Below the pieces are notes generated by a model. It worked only from the letters and a program-made list of their open reading frames with translations. It ran no database searches and was not told where the DNA came from. A stretch of 64,000 nt of DNA from Streptomyces sp. MJM8645. Its GTDB lineage: Bacteria > Actinomycetota > Actinomycetes > Streptomycetales > Streptomycetaceae. Positions 34,575 to 42,408 of this stretch are shown here, one piece after another. The position numbers and the translations under genes were made by a program. Position 1 is the stretch's first letter. Every line of letters begins with the position of its first letter. The stretch covers positions 682,001 to 746,000 of the forward strand of contig NZ_LJJF01000001.1 of assembly GCF_001625365.1 (NCBI RefSeq). Reading direction: 5' to 3'.

Positions 34575-34629
34575 CTGACCTGGGCATGAGGTGCTGCTAC
34601 GCTCCCGATGGGTGTGGGAGCGCTCCCAC
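34575..34629 (+). promoter_or_regulatory. Promoter with a perfect CebR-type operator
   Basis: CTGACC (34575-34580) and TACGCT (34598-34603) are 17 bp apart and form a plausible promoter. The perfect 16-bp palindrome GTGGGAGCGCTCCCAC at 34614-34629 lies over the expected transcription start, 22 bp before the GTG of the XRE gene, well placed for repression by the LacI protein encoded just upstream. Confidence 0.75.
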
Positions 34630-34651
34630 GCGCCAAGATTCTGGGGGTGAC

Positions 34652-35092
34652 GTGTCGAAGGCACAACAAGGGGATTCGGCATTCGGGGGCATGCTGAGGA
34701 CGCTTCGTCGTGAAGTGGGATTCACGCATGAGGAACTCGCCCGGCGTTCCCAGGTCAGTGTGAGGACGATCAGCGACATCGAGCGGGGCCGGGTGCGCCG
34801 ACCACAGCGCCGCTCCGTCCAGCAGCTCGCGGAGGCGCTCGGCCTGGGGACCTCGCGATTGGAATGGTTTCTCCGTGCCGCGCGAGCCGTTCCCGGCAGC
34901 GGGCTCGACCAGCCGGACGGGAGCCGTCGCGAGACGCCGGCCGCCGGGGAGGTGGACGAACAGCCGTCCGCGGTGGTCGTGATGGTCCTGCCGTTGACCG
35001 CGATCGGCGAGAGCGGTCCGTGCTGTCGGCGCCGCCGACGCTGTCCGAAACCGCGCCCGGCCGGGCCCCGACACCTGCGCCGGGCCGGTTGA
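34652..35092 (+). CDS. Small XRE-type helix-turn-helix protein, possibly truncated
   Basis: 146 residues from the GTG at 34652. Residues 12-75 form a Cro/C1-type helix-turn-helix (FGGMLRTLRREVGFTHEELA, then VSVRTISDIERGR and an LAEALGL helix). Related proteins in Streptomyces usually continue into an AAA/NB-ARC or TPR region. Here the sequence after residue 110 becomes arginine-rich and unlike any domain (CCRRRRRCPKPRP), so the gene is probably cut short by a frameshift or deletion. A CebR-type operator sits in its promoter. Confidence 0.7.
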   Translation: MSKAQQGDSAFGGMLRTLRREVGFTHEELARRSQVSVRTISDIERGRVRRPQRRSVQQLAEALGLGTSRLEWFLRAARAVPGSGLDQPDGSRRETPAAGEVDEQPSAVVVMVLPLTAIGESGPCCRRRRRCPKPRPAGPRHLRRAG

Positions 35093-35542
35093 CGGCCGTC
35101 GCGTGCGGCGGGCAGGCGCCGGCGGCCACACGTCCGCCACGAGGACGCCGAACGCGTACGCCCGCCCCACCAGCGCCGTCCGGTTGGGGACGTGCCACCG
35201 GCGGTGGGGTGGGCGGTGCCGGAGGCATGTCGGGCGGGTGTGGGCCGCTTCGGCATGCGGGTGCCGGGGTGGACTCTGGCGAGGTTTCATCCTCTGGGTG
35301 CGGCGCGGAAGTGTGACGGGCGGTGCCTGGCGCTGAGTGATCCTGCGGGGACGAACGGTAGGTGGATTTGATTCAACTTTCAGGCGTCGTAGTTCGTCTA
35401 CCCGGAGAGCCGAAACGGGCGGGTGCCGGGGCCGTATCTGCTGTTCATTGCTTGTTTATTCGGAGAAGCCAGAGTCATTACTGATCTTCCTGACTCGGGC
35501 GGCCGGACGGTGCCTGGCAGGCAACTCTGGAGAACGTACATC
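35093..35542. other. Gap without a recognisable gene
   Basis: The 450 bases hold short frames only. The minus-strand frame through here has a stretch (RTALVGRAYAFGVLVADVWP) that looks protein-like and might be an eroded gene, but it has no start site or family match I can defend. Confidence 0.4.
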
Positions 35543-35863
35543 ATGCCGCGCAAGCCACTTGGGACCCTGGTCGCCGCCGCTGGGGCGACCGTCGGGCTCA
35601 CGCTCGTCACACCGGCCCGGGCCTCCGCCGCCGCCGTCATGGGGTGGGACGTGTCAGCGGAATCAGCACACCGATCGTGCGTACACCGACCCGGGTGTGG
35701 TGATGGGCGGCGCCTTCTCGGAATCGACTTCGTGAAGTCGCCGATCGACGAGGCCGGAAAGTGCGCCGAAGTTCGGGGAAAACAGGCCGAGTTGCATGAG
35801 GGCCCCTCCAGGATGCCGCGACGGCTCGCCATGAGCGAGTGCACCATCAGCATCTTCTGGTGA
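35543..35863 (+). pseudogene. Small secreted-protein gene, probably frameshifted
   Basis: An ATG at 35543 opens a convincing signal peptide (RKPLGTLVAAAGATVGLTLV ending PARASAAA) and then VMGWDVS. After that the frame loses protein character. One frame over, the sequence reads NQHTDRAYTDPGVVMGGAFS up to a stop at about 35735, which fits much better. A single base change would restore a secreted peptide of about 60-65 residues. Function unknown. Confidence 0.5.
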
Positions 35864-36167
35864 GACGAGGGCTTCCGGGGTCGACCACCGACCCGGGCGG
35901 AGGCGATCGCCGAGCCGTCGCGTCACAGCCGAGGCCGGGACACGGACGCGAGCCGGACAGAACCGGAGACTCCGCTTCCCGCCGTCCGTCTGACCGGCAT
36001 TCTCCGAACGGCCACGCCGTTCCCGTACGTCAACACAGATAAGACGACCGGCCCTCACCCCGGTCGTACCACCGGTCGACCGGGTTGCCTCCCCCACAGG
36101 CCTGAACCGACCGACCGCGCCAGCGCGTTCGCATCCTGTCACCCCCACGAAGAAGGAGGGTTTCCAC
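35864..36167. other. Upstream region of the SARP gene
   Basis: 304 bases without a gene. It should contain the promoter of the SARP regulator, whose ribosome site GAAGGAGG lies just before the ATG at 36168. No repeat array of the kind seen downstream was found here. Confidence 0.45.
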
Positions 36168-36998
36168 ATGACCGAGATTTCCACGCTTGCCGTCGTACGC
36201 TGCCTCGGCGGCTTTTCACTGGACTTGGGGGGACTCCCGGTCAGACGCTGGCGGGCCGGCAAGGCGCGCACACTGTTCCTTTACCTCCTCATCAACCGGG
36301 GCCGCACGGTCGACCGCGACGAACTGCACGCCGCGCTGTGGCCCGACCGCACCCGGGCGGCGGGCTCCAGCTCGCTCAAGGTCGCCAAGCACGCGGTGCA
36401 CCAGATACTCAGCGGGCAGCAGGCCGCGGAGGAGCAGCCGGCCGCGGAGATCGTCTGCAGCGAGTACGGGTACTCCCTCAAACTCCACGACGCCTGGCTG
36501 GACTTCGAGGAGTTGGAGCGGCTGTGCAACGAAGGGCACCGGGCGGCGGCCCGAAGTGATCCGCGCGCGGCCGCGGAGTACTACCGCAGGGCGCTCGATC
36601 TTCACACCGGGGACTTCCTGCCCGGTGAGACCGCCGACTGGGCCAGGGAGCAGCGGGACTGGGTGCGGTCCCTCGCGCTGGGAGCGGCGGACTTCCTCCT
36701 CCAGGAGGCACTGGACCGGGGCGAGTTGCCGAAGGTCATCGACATGTGCCGCCGCACGCTGGACATCGATCCGTACCAGGAGGACGTCTACCGGACCCTG
36801 ATCCAAGTTCACGGCGACCTGGGCCAGTTAGGGCAGGCCAGGTCCTGGTACAAGCTGTGCCGGGCCCGGATGTCGGATGGTCTGGACATCGATGTCAGCC
36901 CTGACACCCAGCGACTTCTGGAGCGGGTTCTGCGCACCCAGGACGCGTCCGCCCGGACGGTGGACCAGACTTCCGGCCCACGCGTAACCAATGCATAA
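36168..36998 (+). CDS. SARP-family pathway activator
   Basis: 276 residues, the usual length of small SARPs. The N-terminal OmpR-type winged helix is LGGFSLDLGGLPVRRWRAGK, then LLINRGRTVDRDELHAALWP and an ICSEYGYSL-like wing. The C-terminal BTAD region runs from FEELERLCNEGHRAAARS to LERVL. SARPs bind direct repeats next to weak -10 boxes and recruit RNA polymerase. Exactly such an array overlaps this gene's 3' end (36983-37033) in front of the biosynthetic operon. Codon 221 is TTA, so expression should depend on the bldA tRNA and therefore on developmental stage. Confidence 0.93.
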   Translation: MTEISTLAVVRCLGGFSLDLGGLPVRRWRAGKARTLFLYLLINRGRTVDRDELHAALWPDRTRAAGSSSLKVAKHAVHQILSGQQAAEEQPAAEIVCSEYGYSLKLHDAWLDFEELERLCNEGHRAAARSDPRAAAEYYRRALDLHTGDFLPGETADWAREQRDWVRSLALGAADFLLQEALDRGELPKVIDMCRRTLDIDPYQEDVYRTLIQVHGDLGQLGQARSWYKLCRARMSDGLDIDVSPDTQRLLERVLRTQDASARTVDQTSGPRVTNA

Positions 36999-37047
36999 CC
37001 CACGCATAACCAGCTCATAACCAGCGCATAACCGCCCTGTCTAGACT
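36983..37047 (+). promoter_or_regulatory. SARP-type direct-repeat array and -10 box of the biosynthetic operon
   Basis: Five heptamers (C(A/G)TAACC; the first reads CGTAACC and the other four CATAACC) start at 36983, 36994, 37005, 37016 and 37027, an exact 11-bp period. Eight bases after the last one lies TAGACT (37042-37047), a -10 box, with no -35 element. Known SARP promoters have this geometry: 11-bp repeats ending 8 bp from the -10 box. The GTG of the FMN reductase follows at 37085. Confidence 0.85.
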
Positions 37048-37084
37048 CCGAAAACCGCGACCGGTCAAGGAGATTGGGGTAACC

Positions 37085-37726
37085 GTGCTGGAGACGAACC
37101 AGGGTTCCGTTCTTTCGGTGGAGAATCCCGGTGTTGGTGCCCCAGCCGATGCCGGGCCCCTGATCGTCGGCATCGGGGGCACCGTCCGCTCCGGTTCCTC
37201 GACGGAACGGGCGGTCCGGGCGGTACTCGCGGCCTCCGCTTCGGCGGGGGCCCGGACCCTGCTGCTGGGTGCCGATGCACTTCAACTGCCGCTCTACGCA
37301 CCGGGGGAGTCACTGCGCACCCCGGCGGCCCGGCGGCTGGTCGAGGCCGTCGCCCTCGCCGACGGCCTGGTGATCGGCACGCCCGCGTACCACGGGGGCG
37401 TTTCCGGTCTGGTGAAGAACGCCCTCGACTACCTGGAGGACCTGCGCGAGGACGCGCGCCCGTATCTGCACGGCCGCGCCGTCGGCTGTGTCGTCACCGC
37501 ACGCGGGGCGCAGGCCGCTTCGACGCTGGCGGGGCTGCGCTCCGTCGTGCACGCCCTGAGGGGCTGGCCCACTCCCCTGGGAGTGGCCATCAACACGGAG
37601 AGCGTCACCCTGGCGTCCGACGACAGCGCCGGCGACAGCACCGGCGACCCGCATCTCACCGCGCAACTGGCCACCGTCGGACGGCAAGTGGTCGAGTTCG
37701 CCCGGATGCGCACGCCGGTCGGCTGA
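37085..37726 (+). CDS. NADPH-dependent FMN reductase-like flavoprotein
   Basis: 213 residues; GTG at 37085. Flavodoxin-like fold: IVGIGGTVRSGSSTER (phosphate loop), LLLGADALQLPLY, and GTPAYHGGVSGLVKNALDYL, the FMN-ring site of the FMN_red family. It is the first gene after the SARP promoter. It could either supply reduced flavin or directly oxidise the peptide-bound indole. The ammosamide cluster has a similar flavoprotein that helps turn the added Trp into a quinone-type intermediate, which I take as the most likely role. A tail rich in Asp and Ser (ASDDSAGDSTGD) is probably flexible. Confidence 0.85.
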   Translation: MLETNQGSVLSVENPGVGAPADAGPLIVGIGGTVRSGSSTERAVRAVLAASASAGARTLLLGADALQLPLYAPGESLRTPAARRLVEAVALADGLVIGTPAYHGGVSGLVKNALDYLEDLREDARPYLHGRAVGCVVTARGAQAASTLAGLRSVVHALRGWPTPLGVAINTESVTLASDDSAGDSTGDPHLTAQLATVGRQVVEFARMRTPVG

Positions 37727-37884
37727 GCGCCCGGGGCCTGCCGCCCGCCGCGGCCGCCCACCGTACGTCCCCCGTACGTCCGCCGTCACGATTCCCGCCC
37801 ACGCCTTTGGTTCCGGCTGCCCTGACGCCGGATCCTTCGCATCCGCATTCCCACGTCCGACCGTGATTCCGAATGGAGCGCGCC

Positions 37885-38103
37885 ATGGAAGACACCGCGA
37901 AGTCCACCGCGAAGTCCACAGAGCCCGAGGAGACCGCCGAGGGGACGGAAGCCCCCCAAGCGGAAACCGCCGGGGCCGAAACCGCCGAGGACACCGAACT
38001 GGACGCGCTGGACGAGCTGGACGACGTCGACTTCGACCTCGACGAGGTCGAGAACAAGATCGCGCCGCTCGCCCTCGCCACCACCGAGCCCTCGCGATGG
38101 TGA
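37885..38103 (+). CDS. Scaffold peptide for PEARL-type biosynthesis, ending in Trp
   Basis: 72 residues from the ATG at 37885 (GGAG six bases upstream); an in-frame ATG at 37873 would place that site inside the gene. The first 40 residues are Thr/Glu/Ala-rich and low in complexity. Then come an acidic helix (ELDALDELDDVDFDLDEVEN) and the C-terminal KIAPLALATTEPSRW. There is no Ser/Thr/Cys-rich core, so it is not a lanthipeptide or thiopeptide. In the ammosamide and 3-thiaglutamate systems such peptides are carriers: ligases extend the C terminus with amino acids that are then modified and cut off. The last codons overlap the start of the next gene. Confidence 0.85.
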   Translation: MEDTAKSTAKSTEPEETAEGTEAPQAETAGAETAEDTELDALDELDDVDFDLDEVENKIAPLALATTEPSRW

Positions 38104-39905
38104 CGCGGGCGGCCGAGGTGAGCCGCGCATCCACCGCCTCCGTCCTGGTCGACGTGAACACCGGCCCGGCCGCCTCGTACAGCGGGCTGCGGGCGGGCAT
38201 CGACGCCCTGCGCGCCGAGGGCGCCGACTTCACCGGGCTCGCGGCCGGGCACCCGTCCGAATGGGCGGAGCTCTTCCCCGCCGAGACCGCGCCCGGCACC
38301 GCGCCGCTGGAGGAGATCGCGCTCGCGCCGTCCGAGCGGCGGCTGCACCGGGAGAGCGAGCAGGTCTACCGCGTGCTGACGGTGGCCGCGACCGCCCTGT
38401 GCACGGGCACCGCTCAGTTGGGCAGGCCCCTGCTGCTCAGTGGGATGGGCGGCACCGACCTGTCCTCGCTGCGCGGTTTCATGCGGGCGTTCGAGCACGC
38501 GCAGCTCGTCGAGGGCGCCGAACTGCTGCTGGACGCGCCGACGTCCGTGCGCGAGCCGGTCGGCCGGTACGCCGACTACCGCGGGGAGCGGGTGCGCTGT
38601 CTGCGCCGCATGGGGCTGCCGGTCACCGAGGGCGACCTGGCCGTGGACCTGGGTACGGCTCCCGACGCCGGCTTCGAGCCGGTGTCCGAGGAGGGCGAAC
38701 TGTTCCTGCGGGCGAGGGACTCCGAGGGCTCCGCCGTGGACCGGGTGGCCGCCGCACTGGCCTACTGCCGCCGGGCGTTCTTCTCCACGAACTGGGAGGG
38801 CATGGCGGTCGTCGCCGAGGAGGCGATCGGGCTGCTCGCCGGCATCCCCGAGTCGGGCGTACCCGGGCTGCTCGCCGAGGCGGAGCGCGAGGAGGAGCTC
38901 GTCCACGCCATCGAGTTCGAGACGGCGATCCTGCGCGGCACCGCCGACGTACGCGGTTTCCTGCTCAAGGTGCTCGGCATCCAGGCGGGCTTCCGCGGGG
39001 ACCAGGACACGGCCCTCGCCTGCTTCCGGGCCATCCGGGAGGACGCCGCCGGCCTGTCCCCGGAGCTGCGTGCCCAGTCGCACCTGTACTCCGCGCTCAC
39101 CCTGTCCAAGCGCAAGAACCGGCTGGCGGAGGCGGTCGCCGAGGTCGAGCAGGGCTTCGAGGTCGTCGGGGAACGTCCGGGCGAGGCCGAGAGCGTACGC
39201 CGCGAGCGCGGCTGGCTGCACAACCTGCGCGGGCTGACCCTGTTCGCGGAGCGGCGTCTGGGGGCGGCCTTCGAGCACGAGAAGCAGGCGCTGGCCTGCA
39301 TGGCGGGTCTGACCGACGCCAGTGCCGCGCATCTGCGGATCAACCTGTACTCGAACATCAGCGTGCTCCAGGAGAAGGCGGGCAAGCACGCCTCGGCCCT
39401 GGCGACCTGGGAGAAGTTCAAGCAGGCCGCCGGCTCGTCGAACGCGGGCTTCCGCAAGCACCACGCGTACCGCAGCGCCGGGCTGCGGCTGCTCGTCGGC
39501 GAGCGGGACGCCGCCCTGGCGGACCTGGACACCACGCTGGTGAACGCGGCCGAGCTGGGTGACCGCTTCCACGAGACCGAGGTGCGCCTCGAACTGGGCA
39601 TGCTGCACGCCTCCGGCGGTGACGCGAGGACGGGCGCCGAGCAGTACGAGCGCGCCGAGGCCGCGGCGCGGCTGCTGGGCGACCCGTACCGCATCGCGCT
39701 GGCCCAGGCGGGTCGGGTGATGACGACCGGCTCCGTGACCGCGGCCGGGTCGGTGGCGGCCATGGCGCCGCTGAGCCTCACCCGTCCCGGTGCGGCGGAC
39801 GCCCTCGCCAAGGCCGTCGCCGACGGCGGTGACCTGCAAGGGCTGCTGCCCAAGCCGCGGACCAAGCTCAACCGCCCGTTCGACCTGATCAACTTTCAGG
39901 ACTGA
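38097..39905 (+). CDS. TPR-rich protein of unknown function
   Basis: 602 residues from an ATG at 38097 inside the Arg-Trp codons of the scaffold peptide gene, so translation is coupled. The N-terminal 230 residues are a mixed domain I cannot name (RRLHRESEQVYRVL, LLLSGMGGTDLSSLRGFMRA, the latter with an AAA-like or sorting look). From about 230 on, it is helical repeats of TPR type (FRGDQDTALACFRAI, LAEAVAEVEQGFEVV, LGAAFEHEKQALAC, GEQYERAEAAARLLG-like). No signal peptide. The place in the operon suggests a scaffold that presents the peptide to the ligases and oxidases, but this is inference. Confidence 0.8.
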   Translation: MVTRAAEVSRASTASVLVDVNTGPAASYSGLRAGIDALRAEGADFTGLAAGHPSEWAELFPAETAPGTAPLEEIALAPSERRLHRESEQVYRVLTVAATALCTGTAQLGRPLLLSGMGGTDLSSLRGFMRAFEHAQLVEGAELLLDAPTSVREPVGRYADYRGERVRCLRRMGLPVTEGDLAVDLGTAPDAGFEPVSEEGELFLRARDSEGSAVDRVAAALAYCRRAFFSTNWEGMAVVAEEAIGLLAGIPESGVPGLLAEAEREEELVHAIEFETAILRGTADVRGFLLKVLGIQAGFRGDQDTALACFRAIREDAAGLSPELRAQSHLYSALTLSKRKNRLAEAVAEVEQGFEVVGERPGEAESVRRERGWLHNLRGLTLFAERRLGAAFEHEKQALACMAGLTDASAAHLRINLYSNISVLQEKAGKHASALATWEKFKQAAGSSNAGFRKHHAYRSAGLRLLVGERDAALADLDTTLVNAAELGDRFHETEVRLELGMLHASGGDARTGAEQYERAEAAARLLGDPYRIALAQAGRVMTTGSVTAAGSVAAMAPLSLTRPGAADALAKAVADGGDLQGLLPKPRTKLNRPFDLINFQD

Positions 39906-39909
39906 GGCC

Positions 39910-42408
39910 ATGACGGACCATGCGACCCAGGGGGAGACGGGACAGCGGGCCAGGTGGCAGCTCTACGATCGGCTGCTGCTGCGCAGGGCGGGCTTCGGCA
40001 TCGGCCTGCTGACCGCTCTCGGTGACGGGCCGGCGGGTGCCGCGGCCGCGGAGTACCGGGAGGCGGTGGCGCGGTTCGAGCAGAGCCGCGCCCGGCTCCA
40101 GGAGGCGATCGCCAAGGCCGTCACCGGCGCCGACCGCGAGCGGGACCGGGCCGGACTGCGCGAACTGTCGAAGCTGCGCGGCCGGGTGGGCCGCCGGCTG
40201 CCGGTGGAGCACGACCCGCGCGGCGGCGACGTGGCATCGGCGGTGGCATCGGCGGTCGACGGCTACCGCGCGGCGCACTCCGCTCAGCAGCAGGCGGGCG
40301 AGCGGCTGACCGCTGCCCTGGGTGAGGAGGTGCTGCGGCGGCCGGAGCGGGTCCGCGACGTGCTCCGCGACGAGCGGGTGTGCGACGCCCTGCTCCAGCT
40401 GTCGCCGTCCTTCCACACCGAGGCGGTGCGCTGGGTCGACGGCTGGCAGCAGCAGGACAGCGCGACGGGCCGCAACCGCGCCAAGGACCGGTCCTTCTAC
40501 CGCCGCGTCTACCTGTACGGCCAGCGGCTCGGCGCGAAGAACGAGACGACCAGCTTCTTCGGTCCGCTGGTGCACGGCCGGGTCGACCGTGGGGCCGAGG
40601 GCACCGTCCTCGGCCCCGAGACGGCCTGCGGCTACCACCTCCTGGAGGCGCAGACCGCGTTCTGGGCGGTGTGCGAGCTGGCCAAGCTCATCGGCACGGA
40701 CCCGCAGGTGCGGGACCGCCCGCCGGTGGCCTGGATACCGTCCTGCCGCCGGACACCGGGCGAGGTGCCGGGCGGGACACCAGGCGGGGCGCCGGGGTCG
40801 GGGACGATCCAGTCCGCCGACGGCCGCCGGATCACCCTGTCCGGGGTGCGGTGGCAGCTCGCCGAGGCCGTCGACGGGCGGCGTTCCCCCGTCGAACTGG
40901 CGGCGCTGGCAGGACTCGACCTCGCGCAGACGCGCCGGGTCCTGGACCGGCTGCGGCAGGCGGGGGCCGTCCGGCTCTGGCCCGAGCCGCCGTCCACCGC
41001 GGCACGGCCGCTGGACTGGCTGGTCTCCTGGGCCGACCGCTACGCGGAGGACACCGCCTGGCCGGCACGGCTTCGGGAGCTGCGCGACCTGGGCGACGCC
41101 TACGCGGCGGCCGACGGCCACCGTGCCCGGGCGGTCGCGCTCGAGCGCGTCGAGGAGTGCTTCACCCGGCTCACCGAGGTCGACGCACGTCGCGCCGGCG
41201 GCCGGATGTACGCGGACCGGCTGGTGGTGTCCCTGGACGCCAAGGGCGACCAGAGCCCGGTGGTGGTCGGTGGCGACGTGGCCGGGCGCTGGGAGTCCGA
41301 GCTCAGCCCGGTGCTGGACGTGGCCGCCCGCTACGGCGAGCTCCAGCAGCACGCGGCGGCCGAGCTGTGCGCGGGGATCCTGCGCGAGGCGGGCGGCGGC
41401 GCCATGCCGTACGACGAGCTGATCCGCCGGATGCGCGCCTCCGTCGAGGCGGGCGGTCTGGACCGGCTCGCCGGGCCGCTGATCGGGTTCAAGCGGGACT
41501 ACGCGGCGCTGGTGGAGTCCGCCGTGCAGGGCCAGGAGGCCCGGCTCTCCCCCGCCGAGCTCGCGGGGTTCGCGCCCGAACCCGGCCGGCCCCGTTTCGT
41601 CAGCCCGGATCTGATGCTGGAGAGCCGGGAGGACGGCGGCGAGCTGCTGGTACTGGGCGAGCTGCACCCGTACGTCTTCGCCTGGGGTTCACAGGGGCTG
41701 TTCAGCGACGAACAGGACCGGATGCTGGGCGACTTCGAGGCGGGTCTCGAACCGTGGGGCGGCCCCGAGCGGCTGGCCACGGTGATCCGCCGCAGGCGCC
41801 ACAAGGGCCTGGTGGCCGACTGGTTCCCGGGCCGCTTCATCGAGATCACCTCGGTGGCCACCGACGACCGGGAGCGGACCGTGCCGCTGACCGATCTGAC
41901 CGTCGCCCTGGTGGACGGCACGCCCCGGCTGCGCACCCCGGACGGTGAACTGACCCTGTACGCAGGCGAGGACGACCATGTGCACCTGCGGGCCTTCGCC
42001 GCACCCGGGGTGGGGCTGCCGCTGGTGCGGATCGGGGACTTCGCGCCGAGGATCGTGGTCGGCGACCTGCTCGTGCAGCGGGCCCGCTGGTGGTTCGACC
42101 GTGCCGACCTCGGGGTCGACGCGGCACGCGACCCCGCCGCCGCCTTCCTCGCCGTCCAGTCGCTGCGGGCCCGGCACGGAGTGCCCCGGTTCTGCTTCGC
42201 CTCCCTCGCGCACGAGCCGAAACCGGTCGGGATCGACCTGGACAGTCCGCTGGCCGTCGACGCACTGGTGGCGATGGTGCTGGCCGGTGACAGCGCGACG
42301 GTGTCGCTGGCCGAGATGAGGCCGGCGCCGGACGCGCTGTGGCTGCGCCACGGCGGGGCCCCCGTGACCTCGGAGTTCCGGATCGCCATGAAGCGAGCGT
42401 CGTCATGA
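39910..42408 (+). CDS. LanB-like peptide aminoacyl-tRNA ligase (PEARL) 1
   Basis: 832 residues; ATG at 39910. It belongs to the lantibiotic dehydratase N-terminal (Lant_dehydr_N) family: the hallmark LGAKNETTSFFGP with Lys210 and, near the C terminus, RARWWF, SLAHEPKPVGIDLDSP and MRPAPDALWLRHGG. It lacks the separate elimination domain of true LanB enzymes (about 1000 residues), as PEARLs do. PEARLs use aminoacyl-tRNA and ATP to add an amino acid to the C terminus of a scaffold peptide. Which amino acid this one adds cannot be read from the sequence. It is the first of four paralogues in the cluster, matching the four AmmB proteins of ammosamide synthesis. Confidence 0.9.
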   Translation: MTDHATQGETGQRARWQLYDRLLLRRAGFGIGLLTALGDGPAGAAAAEYREAVARFEQSRARLQEAIAKAVTGADRERDRAGLRELSKLRGRVGRRLPVEHDPRGGDVASAVASAVDGYRAAHSAQQQAGERLTAALGEEVLRRPERVRDVLRDERVCDALLQLSPSFHTEAVRWVDGWQQQDSATGRNRAKDRSFYRRVYLYGQRLGAKNETTSFFGPLVHGRVDRGAEGTVLGPETACGYHLLEAQTAFWAVCELAKLIGTDPQVRDRPPVAWIPSCRRTPGEVPGGTPGGAPGSGTIQSADGRRITLSGVRWQLAEAVDGRRSPVELAALAGLDLAQTRRVLDRLRQAGAVRLWPEPPSTAARPLDWLVSWADRYAEDTAWPARLRELRDLGDAYAAADGHRARAVALERVEECFTRLTEVDARRAGGRMYADRLVVSLDAKGDQSPVVVGGDVAGRWESELSPVLDVAARYGELQQHAAAELCAGILREAGGGAMPYDELIRRMRASVEAGGLDRLAGPLIGFKRDYAALVESAVQGQEARLSPAELAGFAPEPGRPRFVSPDLMLESREDGGELLVLGELHPYVFAWGSQGLFSDEQDRMLGDFEAGLEPWGGPERLATVIRRRRHKGLVADWFPGRFIEITSVATDDRERTVPLTDLTVALVDGTPRLRTPDGELTLYAGEDDHVHLRAFAAPGVGLPLVRIGDFAPRIVVGDLLVQRARWWFDRADLGVDAARDPAAAFLAVQSLRARHGVPRFCFASLAHEPKPVGIDLDSPLAVDALVAMVLAGDSATVSLAEMRPAPDALWLRHGGAPVTSEFRIAMKRASS

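Noticed and set aside
36983..37033. CRISPR-like short repeats
   Set aside because: The period is 11 bp with 4-bp spacers, far too short for CRISPR, and the geometry fits a SARP operator.
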